Assembly: GCA_014728295.1 (NCBI GenBank) | Contig: WJLW01000075.1 | Location: 62,001-126,000 of the forward strand | DNA: 64,000 bases | Reading direction: 5' to 3' | Source: Chitinivibrionales bacterium | GTDB lineage: Bacteria; Fibrobacterota; Chitinivibrionia; Chitinivibrionales; WJKA01 | In this document: in pieces, positions 26,502 through 34,303 of the stretch | Layout: the number at the start of each line of letters is the position of its first letter | How positions within the stretch are numbered: the first letter of the stretch is position 1 | The notes under the pieces: generated by a model | Told to the model about the DNA's origin: nothing | Seen by the model: only the letters and a program-made list of their open reading frames with translations | Database searches by the model: none | Position numbers and translations under genes: made by a program

Positions 26502-27109
26502 ACCGAGACTTCCTCGCTCCAGCGCAGAAACAAATCCCAGAAATGTTCCCGGCAGTGCTGATCCATGATGGAGTAAGCGACGCCGTCCATTTCGGCTCCC
26601 AGCAAAGCTCGAAACTGTGCAACCTGCTTGTGCCCCTGGTTTTTCGAAAGCTTATCGGATTTGGTCAGTATATAAAATACCGGAATTTCGAGGGTCGCCA
26701 GCCATTCCAGCGCCTGCTGATCTGCAGCCAGACCCGGATGCCGGATGTCAAACAACAACAACGCGCCTTTACAGTTATCCCGTTTGTGGCAATAATCGGC
26801 AATCAACCGAGACCAGCGCCGTTTATCTTCACGTCCTGTTTTTGCATATCCATAACCCGGCATGTCGATCCACGCGGTATCATTGCTCAATGCATAAAAA
26901 TTGGCCAGGGACGTCTTTCCCGGCCGGTTTGACACCCGCGCAAGCCGTGAATTATTGAAGACATGATTAATGAACGAAGATTTGCCGACATTTGACCGGC
27001 CCAGAACACAGAATTCGCTGGTACGCGACGCTTTAAAATCGCCGTATCCGGCCGCGGAATAGATAAATGTAGCAGAGATTTCTTTGCGTTTTTTCACAAT
27101 AAAGGGCAC
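26498..27109 (-). CDS. engB: Ribosome-biogenesis GTPase EngB (YsxC/YihA)
   Basis: 203 residues starting with GTG; no strong ribosome site is visible and an in-frame GTG four codons later is an alternative. G1 is GRSNVGKSS, G2 region RPGKTSLANFY, G3 DMPGYGYAK, G4 TKSDKLSK. The family acts in late assembly of the 50S subunit and is usually essential. It is the first gene of the operon with the Mla-type genes. An inverted repeat TGTATA-N3-TATACA (27113-27127) lies just upstream, between engB and the divergent trpD. Confidence 0.95.
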   Translation of the reverse strand: MPFIVKKRKEISATFIYSAAGYGDFKASRTSEFCVLGRSNVGKSSFINHVFNNSRLARVSNRPGKTSLANFYALSNDTAWIDMPGYGYAKTGREDKRRWSRLIADYCHKRDNCKGALLLFDIRHPGLAADQQALEWLATLEIPVFYILTKSDKLSKNQGHKQVAQFRALLGAEMDGVAYSIMDQHCREHFWDLFLRWSEEVSV

Positions 27110-27203
27110 TCTTGTATATTCTATACATTTGGTAACAGCTTTTCAATACACAAGATAATATATAATACGAAGCGCGTATACAGCATAATCGCAAGGAGTC
27201 GCT

Positions 27204-28220
27204 ATGACTATCCAGCAGGCAATAAAAGAGGTAATCGCCGGCGCCAACCTCTCCCGGGAACAGGCAAAAGAGGTTTTCAACGACATTATGAGCGGCAATG
27301 CAACAGACGCTCAGATTGCTGCATTTATCGTCGCCCTGCGCCTGAAGGGTGAGACTTCAGATGAAATCGCCGGAGCGGCCGAAATCATGCGCGCTAAAGC
27401 AACGCACATTTTACCGCAAAAAGACGAATATGTCGTTGACACTTGTGGTACCGGCGGAGACGGGGCGCATACCTTCAATATTTCAACGGCAGCAGCCCTG
27501 GTTGCTGCAGGTGCGGGAGCAAAAGTCGCCAAACACGGCAACCGGTCGGTATCGTCAAAAAGCGGCAGCGCAGATGTTCTGGAAGCCCTGGGAGTATCGC
27601 TCAGTATCGATTCGGAGAGGATGAAAACGTGCCTTGATGAAATCGGCATTTGCTTTCTTTTTGCACCGTCACTGCACACGGCGATGAAACATGCTATCGG
27701 GCCACGCAAAGAGATCGGCGTGCGCACTATTTTCAACATTCTCGGTCCGCTGACCAATCCATCGCTGACGCGCGCACAACTCCTGGGCGTGTATCATCCT
27801 GACTTGACTTCCACACTCGCTCAAGTACTCAGCACCATGGGGACGGCAAAGGCGTATGTTGTGCATGGGGCGGACGGCCTGGATGAAATTTCCACTTGCG
27901 CCCCTACGCATGTCGCCGAGGTGAGCTGCGCAAAAGTAATCTCATACACCATCGAGCCCGGGCAATTCGGCATCAAGAAGGCCGCATCTCACAACATTGC
28001 CGGTGGATCGCCCCGGCAAAATGCAGCAATCATCAGAGGTATCCTTGATGGAACGCAGGGCCCCTGTCGCGATATTGTCGTGCTCAATGCCGGATTTGCC
28101 CTTGCGGCCGCAGGTATCGCCGCCGATCCGCAGCAGGGGATCGAGCAGGCCGGCGCAGCTATCGATTCCGGCCAGGCCCGCACCAAACTGGATTTGCTGA
28201 TCCGGGCCACCCAAGGCTAA
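27204..28220 (+). CDS. trpD: Anthranilate phosphoribosyltransferase TrpD
   Basis: Second step of tryptophan synthesis: transfers phosphoribose from PRPP to anthranilate. 338 residues, normal length; AAGGAG precedes the ATG. The PRPP-binding motif GTGGDG is at residues 82-87, followed by the helical HGNRSVSSKSGSADVLEALG, the RTIFNILGPLTNPS segment and GADGLDEIS. No other trp gene is nearby, so it stands alone. It converges on aroD with a 10-base gap. Confidence 0.97.
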   Translation: MTIQQAIKEVIAGANLSREQAKEVFNDIMSGNATDAQIAAFIVALRLKGETSDEIAGAAEIMRAKATHILPQKDEYVVDTCGTGGDGAHTFNISTAAALVAAGAGAKVAKHGNRSVSSKSGSADVLEALGVSLSIDSERMKTCLDEIGICFLFAPSLHTAMKHAIGPRKEIGVRTIFNILGPLTNPSLTRAQLLGVYHPDLTSTLAQVLSTMGTAKAYVVHGADGLDEISTCAPTHVAEVSCAKVISYTIEPGQFGIKKAASHNIAGGSPRQNAAIIRGILDGTQGPCRDIVVLNAGFALAAAGIAADPQQGIEQAGAAIDSGQARTKLDLLIRATQG

Positions 28221-28230
28221 CCTAACGTGT

Positions 28231-28923
28231 TTACGATTTGAGACACGGAAAGTAGCGTTTTAATTCGGCGACAGTCTCTTCCAGAGAAAGCTGCCCCGGC
28301 GCCACCGGCCTGGTGACATACGCATAGGTAAAGAGTGAACCGAAGAGCGGAGCAATAACTCTTGAGACGGCGCCTTCTTCTCCCATCGCTATGCTGACAA
28401 GATTGTCCCTACAGTCCTCGGTAAATCTCAGCAGGCGGGTGACGTCTTCGCGACGCTGAGCCATTGCCGCAATCTTGACTATATCCGCCCCCTGCCTTTT
28501 AGCGGTGTAAACCAGAGCTTGCAGTGCATTATCGTTGGGCGTTTTTTCAAAGTCATGCTCGGAAATAATTTTCACCTTATCCTGTGCCATGCTTATGACC
28601 TGCTGATTGATATCCGCATCAATTTCGATATCGACGCTTTCAACGCAGGGCAATATCTCCTTGAACATTGACAGACGCTCATGACGATTCGCATCGGTCT
28701 GGCGGATCGTGCCGATAAACGGCGCTGAGACGTGTTTGCGTACTTCGACAAGATACTTAATAATTTCGGGAAAAGGCACGGGGAAGCAATCTATCCTGAT
28801 TTCAAATAGATCGGCGCCTTCCTGCTCCAGTTCCGAAACAGCGGCAAACGGGACCGGTTCATCCAGAATGGCCACGACCCGGGGGATTGTCTTTAATTCA
28901 ACGGTACCGAGCGCCAGACTCAT
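28231..28923 (-). CDS. aroD: Type I 3-dehydroquinate dehydratase AroD
   Basis: Third step of the shikimate pathway, via a Schiff-base lysine. The ATG at 28923 follows AAAAGGA and gives 230 residues. Visible active-site segments are FEIRID near the N-terminus, the general-base His in SEHDFEKTP and the Schiff-base Lys in ADIVKIAAMAQRRED. The C-terminus has the usual GEEGAVSRVIAPLFGS loop, close to the family G-x-x-G-x-x-S-R. It faces trpD, another aromatic amino-acid gene. Confidence 0.95.
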   Translation of the reverse strand: MSLALGTVELKTIPRVVAILDEPVPFAAVSELEQEGADLFEIRIDCFPVPFPEIIKYLVEVRKHVSAPFIGTIRQTDANRHERLSMFKEILPCVESVDIEIDADINQQVISMAQDKVKIISEHDFEKTPNDNALQALVYTAKRQGADIVKIAAMAQRREDVTRLLRFTEDCRDNLVSIAMGEEGAVSRVIAPLFGSLFTYAYVTRPVAPGQLSLEETVAELKRYFPCLKS

Positions 28924-29128
28924 CCGATTTCCTTTTGTAAAGCATATCGTTTTCGCTATGATCCACGTTCGCCGCAATCAAGTCCATCTAAAATAGTTTT
29001 CAGACACATACGGAACTCGCATCGGCCGGTGTGCAGGCGTTGCTTTCCTTTTTTATTTGGCAAAAGCCATTGATATATAGTAATATATGCATGGCCTGAA
29101 ACCTCGTTCGAAATGGCAATGATGCAGT

Positions 29129-30997
29129 ATGATTAAGTATATCGCCACCGCCTCGTACTGGTTGCTGATAGTGATGTGGTCCTTTATCCTCACTTTTTGC
29201 CTGCGCAGAATGAAGATGGTGAGCAGGCGCGATACTCTGACCGGAATTCTGTTGATAATTCTGGCTATTGACGCATTCAGAACACTTTTTGAGAGTTCGT
29301 ATTTCGGCGCATGGTATTCGGCACTCTCAGGCTTGCTCCCGATGTCGGTACATGATTTACTGGTGCTGCCTCAGTGGATCCTCATTCCCAAACTTATGAA
29401 TGTTGTTGCCGCTGCGCTTATTATCGGCATACTTATCCGCAAATGGTTGCCCGAGGAAATGGCCGTAAAAAACAGGCATTGCGCGATACTAGCCCAGTCG
29501 GAAGATGCCCGCAAAACGGCCGAAGCCAGGTTCAGAGAATCGGAGCTGCGCTTCCAAGAAATAGCCGCTGCAATCGAAGATATTTTCTGGATGGCCGACG
29601 GTGAAATGCGCCAAATACTGTATGTCAGCCCTGCATTTGAAAAGATCTGGGACAGGCCGTGCGAAGAGCTCTACGCAAACAATGCTGCATGGTTACAGTC
29701 AGTTCATCCGCGAGACAAAGAGCATATCGCCGAAGCTGTCCGCGATATCCCCTATTTTGACGGACTGAATGAGGAGTATCGCATCGTTCGCAGCGACGGG
29801 TCCCTGCGCTGGATACACGACCGTGCGTATCCGATCTATGATGATGCCGGCTCAATAGCGCGCGTTGTCGGCATCGCCCGGGATATAACCGAACAGAAAG
29901 AGACAGAAGAAAAAATATTTATTCTCAAGGAAGAACTCGAAGAACGCGTTGAAAAACGGACGCGTGAGCTACAAAATGCGCTTGTCAAGCTTGGCGAACG
30001 CGAAGCGACCCTGCTCAGCATCTTCAGGGCGGCGCCTATCAGCATCGGTCTGCAGTGCGAGCAGCATCTCACTAATGTCAACGACTGGATGTGCACCATG
30101 CTGGGCTACTCGCACGAAGAATTGTCCGGCCAAAGCTCCGGTATACTCTATGCCGATGCCAACGAATACCGCCGCGTCAATAGCGAGCAATTTCACCAGA
30201 TCGACCGCTTCGGGGTCGGCACCACCGAAACACACTGGCAACGCAAAGACGGTATTATTATCGGCATACTGCTGAGTTTTTCGCCTATCGAGCCCGGCGA
30301 TTTATCGGCCGGAGTAACGTTTACCGCGCTGGATATAACCGAGCGCAAAAAAACCGAAGCTCAATTGCGAACCTATTCAGAAACACAAGCAGCGTTGTTG
30401 CGCGAAGTCAATCACCGGGTGAAAAACAATCTTGCCGCAATCATCAGCGTACTGCACATGGAGCAGGATAAAGCCCAGAACGAAGGCAACAACGGGTGTT
30501 TATGGATCATATCCGATCTTATTGCGCGCATACAGGGGCTTTCGGCCGTGCACAGTCTTCTTTCGGCAAGCGAATGGAGCCCGCTGAATCTGACGCAACT
30601 GTGCAAGCAAATAATAGAGAACGCGTTGCAGGGCGTTGCGTATATTAAAGATATCACGCTGACGGTGACCCAATCCACGGTGCAGGTCAACAGCAATCAG
30701 GCACATAATCTGGGCCTGGTCATGAGCGAGCTGGCGACCAATTCGGTCAAATATGCGCTGGGTGACAGGGATGCCGCCCGTATCGACGTGACTATCAGAA
30801 GTGAAGGCAATTATGTCAGCATTCGCTATCACGACGACGGTCCCGGCTTCCCCCGGGAAATTGCAGACGGCGACATGACACACACCAATGTCGGCATCGA
30901 GTTGATAAACGGAATTGTCTCTCAAAACCTGAATGGAATCGTTGAGCTGTTTAACGATTCCGGGGCAACTGCCGTTATCGAACTGTCATTGATCTGA
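29129..30997 (+). CDS. PAS sensor histidine kinase, HisKA_2 type
   Basis: 622 residues. The N-terminus has three predicted membrane segments (about 6-25, 37-56, 85-105), then a short coiled coil, two PAS domains (about 140-270 and 300-410, the first with the PAC motif IARVVGIARDITEQKETEE) and a HisKA_2 phosphoacceptor domain with His429 in LLREVNHRVKNNL. The ATPase domain has the N-box NSVKYAL and the DDGPGFPREI loop. The HisKA_2 family often acts with a single-domain-type regulator; the response-regulator gene starts 12 bases downstream. The ribosome site is weak. The signal is unknown. Confidence 0.93.
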   Translation: MIKYIATASYWLLIVMWSFILTFCLRRMKMVSRRDTLTGILLIILAIDAFRTLFESSYFGAWYSALSGLLPMSVHDLLVLPQWILIPKLMNVVAAALIIGILIRKWLPEEMAVKNRHCAILAQSEDARKTAEARFRESELRFQEIAAAIEDIFWMADGEMRQILYVSPAFEKIWDRPCEELYANNAAWLQSVHPRDKEHIAEAVRDIPYFDGLNEEYRIVRSDGSLRWIHDRAYPIYDDAGSIARVVGIARDITEQKETEEKIFILKEELEERVEKRTRELQNALVKLGEREATLLSIFRAAPISIGLQCEQHLTNVNDWMCTMLGYSHEELSGQSSGILYADANEYRRVNSEQFHQIDRFGVGTTETHWQRKDGIIIGILLSFSPIEPGDLSAGVTFTALDITERKKTEAQLRTYSETQAALLREVNHRVKNNLAAIISVLHMEQDKAQNEGNNGCLWIISDLIARIQGLSAVHSLLSASEWSPLNLTQLCKQIIENALQGVAYIKDITLTVTQSTVQVNSNQAHNLGLVMSELATNSVKYALGDRDAARIDVTIRSEGNYVSIRYHDDGPGFPREIADGDMTHTNVGIELINGIVSQNLNGIVELFNDSGATAVIELSLI

Positions 30998-31008
30998 ACG
31001 GGCGAAAC

Positions 31009-31683
31009 ATGCAAGCGTCAACCCCACTCCGTGTGCTCATTGCAGAAGATGACTTTTTAGTCAGCAAAGAAATTGAACGGGCGACGAAGTCTGCGGGATA
31101 CACAATTGCCGGCATCGCCTCCAACGGCAAACGCGCCATCGAGATGACCGCCCGGCTCAAGCCCGATGTCGTGCTCATGGACATACATATGCCCGAAATG
31201 AACGGCCTGGAAGCCGCACGGATATTGCAGGAGCAGCACCCGACACCCGTTGTAGTACTTACCGCGCATGAATCTTACGATCTGGTCGAAAAAGCCTCAA
31301 AAACCGGCGTGGGGTCCTACCTGACCAAACCGCCGTCATCCATGCAAATAGAGCGAGCGGTTATTATTGCCTGTGCACGGCACAAGGATCTTATGGAGAT
31401 GCAAGAGCTCAATATCCGGGTTCGCAAACAAAAAGAGGATCTGGAAAAGGCAATGTCCGAACTTAAAATACTCAGGGGTATCCTGCCGATTTGCGTTTCC
31501 TGCAAAAAGATACGGGATGACGGAGGGTATTGGAAACAGGTGGAGGAATACATCGGCAGCCGCTCGGAAGCTGTTTTCAGTCACGGCATTTGCCCGGATT
31601 GTTCCATCAAGCTTTACGGCTACGATGCCGAAAAGGGGCAGTATGTCCGCGGTGCGCGCAAAGGGCGCCAACAGCGCGATTAA
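31009..31683 (+). CDS. Response regulator with C-terminal Cys cluster
   Basis: 224 residues. The receiver domain (residues 7-125) has acidic residues Asp14/Asp15, the phosphoacceptor Asp58 in VVLMDIHMP and the Lys in SYLTKPPS. A coiled-coil linker of about 40 residues leads to a C-terminal segment with ICVSCKKIRDDGGYW and FSHGICPDC; the two CxxC pairs could bind a metal or cofactor. This tail is found on many receiver proteins but its role is not established, and no DNA-binding domain is present. Paired with the kinase gene 12 bases upstream. Its stop codon overlaps the stop of the convergent dehydrogenase gene. Confidence 0.92.
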   Translation: MQASTPLRVLIAEDDFLVSKEIERATKSAGYTIAGIASNGKRAIEMTARLKPDVVLMDIHMPEMNGLEAARILQEQHPTPVVVLTAHESYDLVEKASKTGVGSYLTKPPSSMQIERAVIIACARHKDLMEMQELNIRVRKQKEDLEKAMSELKILRGILPICVSCKKIRDDGGYWKQVEEYIGSRSEAVFSHGICPDCSIKLYGYDAEKGQYVRGARKGRQQRD

Positions 31684-32711
31684 AGCTCTATCATCGCCTT
31701 GATGACGTCGTCGTGATATCCGCCGACCAGATCAAATGCCTGTTGCGCCCGGGCAAAACCGAAGCGATGGGTTGATAAAGAGGATATGTCGATACTGCCG
31801 CCGGCAATCAAATCGAGCGCAGCCTGCACGCAATCAACCTGGCGGCGGATATTGTGCACACAGATTTCTTTGCGGCGCAGTTTGTCAATTGAGAAGGATA
31901 CACGATCCGCCCGCGGGATGCCGACGATGACCAGCTTGCCTCCGGGCTTGAGCAGGTCGACGGCCTGATCGAGCGCCTCCTGATCGCCACAGCATTCGAA
32001 AACGATATCCAGACCGGACGGCACTTCGCAAAGAATACCGTGCACAATGTCCAAACGCTGCGGATTGCCCGTCCACTCTGCACCGAGGGTTCGGCTGAAA
32101 TCGAGGCGATAATCCAGCTTGTCGGTCACGAACGTCCGTCCCACGCCCCGGGTGCGCGCCGACAGCAAAACACAATTGCCGATCGGCCCGGCGCCCAGAA
32201 TCGCGATTGAATTACCGGCAAGGCCTCCGGACTGCTTGACAGCATAGACGCCAATCGAAAGTGGCTCGACCAGCGCGGCCTGCTCCGGACTCAACCCGTT
32301 GGCGCGGAAGCAGCTTTCGGCAGGCATGACAATGCGTTCGCACAGACACCCGTCGGCTTGACCGGGAGTTCCCAGAAATCCCAGGTTGCGGCAGGTATGC
32401 GGGCGCCCCGCCCGGCATTGATCGCATTTCCAGCAGGAGATTGCGGGATCAACAGCCACCAGGTCACCAACGGCAACTTTGTCGACAGCATCGCCGAGCG
32501 CCGCAACATATCCAGAGCATTCATGCCCCACCCGATACGGATATGAAACGACCTGTGAGCCGATGCGGCCGGTTTCATAATAGTGTACATCCGAGCCGCA
32601 GACACCGATTGTATGCATTCTGATAAGCACGTCGGTAGATTTCCGCAGTTCGGGGGCCGCGACGTCCCTCATTTCCATCGCACGAATACCGGTTAAAACC
32701 ATTGCTTTCAT
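31680..32711 (-). CDS. Zinc-dependent polyol/alcohol dehydrogenase
   Basis: 343 residues, medium-chain dehydrogenase family. The catalytic zinc site has Cys38 in GVCGSDVHYYE, then GHECSGYV with its His-Glu, and the structural zinc site has four Cys in CWKCDQCRAGRPHTC. The Rossmann motif is ILGAGPIGNCV. The closest known group is the sorbitol/xylitol (L-iditol) dehydrogenases, suggested by CGSDVHYY and the structural-zinc pattern. The last gene of a three-gene operon, overlapping the FAD oxidase by 4 bases, so a role in sugar alcohol or aldonate catabolism is inferred. Confidence 0.88.
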   Translation of the reverse strand: MKAMVLTGIRAMEMRDVAAPELRKSTDVLIRMHTIGVCGSDVHYYETGRIGSQVVSYPYRVGHECSGYVAALGDAVDKVAVGDLVAVDPAISCWKCDQCRAGRPHTCRNLGFLGTPGQADGCLCERIVMPAESCFRANGLSPEQAALVEPLSIGVYAVKQSGGLAGNSIAILGAGPIGNCVLLSARTRGVGRTFVTDKLDYRLDFSRTLGAEWTGNPQRLDIVHGILCEVPSGLDIVFECCGDQEALDQAVDLLKPGGKLVIVGIPRADRVSFSIDKLRRKEICVHNIRRQVDCVQAALDLIAGGSIDISSLSTHRFGFARAQQAFDLVGGYHDDVIKAMIEL

Positions 32712-34303
32712 GATTGCCCCGCACAGCTAAAGACGTTGCCGGTATTGAGCAGACCGGCCGGATCAAAGAGCAGCTTGAGCTGTTTCATCTGTTCAATTTT
32801 ATGCCGTCCGTACATGATTTCAAGCAAGGTCCGCTTCAGTTTGCCGATGCCGTGCTCAGCGGAGACAGTACCGCCGGCCGGTACTATTTTGCGTGCCCAC
32901 TCAAGAAACAGTGCTTTGCCGTGCTCATATTCCTGCATGGTGTTGGGCAGGATATTGACATGCACATGATTGTCGCCGATGTGCCCAAAAATGGCTGAGT
33001 CCAGGCCCATTTGCGCAAGGCCACGGCTATACATATCCATCACCCATTCCAGCTTATCGTCGGGCACCGCCATGTCGGAGCCCAGCTTCGTCAGTGCCGG
33101 TTCGACTTTTCTGCGCGCGTCGATAAGCATATTGATCGATTCGGGCACGGCATGTCGAATGAATTTAAGACGCTCCATGCCGGCCGGCGTGTCTCCCACA
33201 ACGGCGTCTTCATCGTTGCCCCCGGATTGGGCAATAATTTCGGCCGACGCGACAAGAGCTTCCTCCACCTCATCCGCTGTGCCGTCGAATTCGAAGTATA
33301 TTCCGGTTTGAAACCGGGGCGGCAAATCGGGCAGATCGGCAAAAGCTTCGTTTCCGGCTTTCTGTCGACGCAACAAGTCAAGGGCAGAGTGGTTGATCAG
33401 TTCGATTGCGGACGGTTTGTGCTCCAATCGTACAGAGATTGCATTCGAAGGTTCGCCGCGCAGGGCGCGTACAAGCAACCAGGCGCTGGATTCGTCCGGG
33501 AGAAAAGCCAGAATTCCACAGATAGATTCGGGCCGCGGCCGCAGGACCAATTCGATTTCACTGATGATACCGAGCGTACCCTCCGAGCCGATGAACAGAT
33601 CGACCGGATCCATATCATCCCGCACACAGAAACCGGCTGCATTTTTAATCCGCGGCGGTTGATAATCGGGAAGCATCCCGGCGATTCGCCGTCCGCGTTC
33701 GGTTGTCAATTCAAAGCTGCGCCCACGCGCCGCCGCCTCGCCCCTGCGCAGGGCAACCACATCGCCGTCTGCAAGCACGACACGCAACGCATTGATATGC
33801 GCCCGCATGGCGCCGTAGTAAAAGCTGCGCGCACCACTTGCATTGCATGCAGCCATCCCTCCGATCGAAGCGCTTTTTTCGGTTGGATCGGGTGGAAAAA
33901 AAAGAATCGCTGAGGCGTGCATATTCTCGGCGGCGCGCAAAGACATCGCACTCCATCCGGTTGTATCAAACGAACGGTTTTCAAGCGCGTTGAGTACATC
34001 GAGCTGCAGTACACCCGGCTGAACTCTAAGATACCATTTTCCCGACGAGTCATCGCAGCGCAAACCGGTCATGCGGTTCATTCTGGAAAGATTGAGAACC
34101 AGGCCGCGCGGCGGCGTCGCACCGCCGGTCAGGCCGGTGCGGGCGCCCTGGATAGTAACGGTCATATTCTCACGGTATGCCTGGTTGAGACAAGCGCTGA
34201 TCGCCTCTTCTGATGCGGGAAAGCAGATTGCATCGGCAGTACCGGTCAGACGCGACTCGTCGCGCAGATATTCGGCATCATTCTCCTGAAATGCTCGTAT
34301 CAT
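32708..34303 (-). CDS. FAD-linked oxidase, GlcD / D-lactate dehydrogenase type
   Basis: 531 residues from the ATG at 34303, which has AGGA upstream; it overlaps the GH78-like gene by 26 bases. The FAD-binding PCMH domain has GARTGLTGGATPPRG and SIGGMAACNASGARS, and SEGTLGIISEIEL. The C-terminal cap ends with the active-site segment SAEHGIGKLKR. Members oxidise D-2-hydroxy acids such as D-lactate, glycolate or D-2-hydroxyglutarate, passing electrons to a carrier; no iron-sulfur subunit gene is beside it. Substrate not known, but the operon context suggests a sugar-derived hydroxy acid. Confidence 0.92.
   Translation of the reverse strand: MIRAFQENDAEYLRDESRLTGTADAICFPASEEAISACLNQAYRENMTVTIQGARTGLTGGATPPRGLVLNLSRMNRMTGLRCDDSSGKWYLRVQPGVLQLDVLNALENRSFDTTGWSAMSLRAAENMHASAILFFPPDPTEKSASIGGMAACNASGARSFYYGAMRAHINALRVVLADGDVVALRRGEAAARGRSFELTTERGRRIAGMLPDYQPPRIKNAAGFCVRDDMDPVDLFIGSEGTLGIISEIELVLRPRPESICGILAFLPDESSAWLLVRALRGEPSNAISVRLEHKPSAIELINHSALDLLRRQKAGNEAFADLPDLPPRFQTGIYFEFDGTADEVEEALVASAEIIAQSGGNDEDAVVGDTPAGMERLKFIRHAVPESINMLIDARRKVEPALTKLGSDMAVPDDKLEWVMDMYSRGLAQMGLDSAIFGHIGDNHVHVNILPNTMQEYEHGKALFLEWARKIVPAGGTVSAEHGIGKLKRTLLEIMYGRHKIEQMKQLKLLFDPAGLLNTGNVFSCAGQS

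Noticed and set aside
33011..33913. Plus-strand open frame of 300 codons
   Set aside because: Antisense to the FAD-linked oxidase; composition is Arg/His-rich as in shadow frames.
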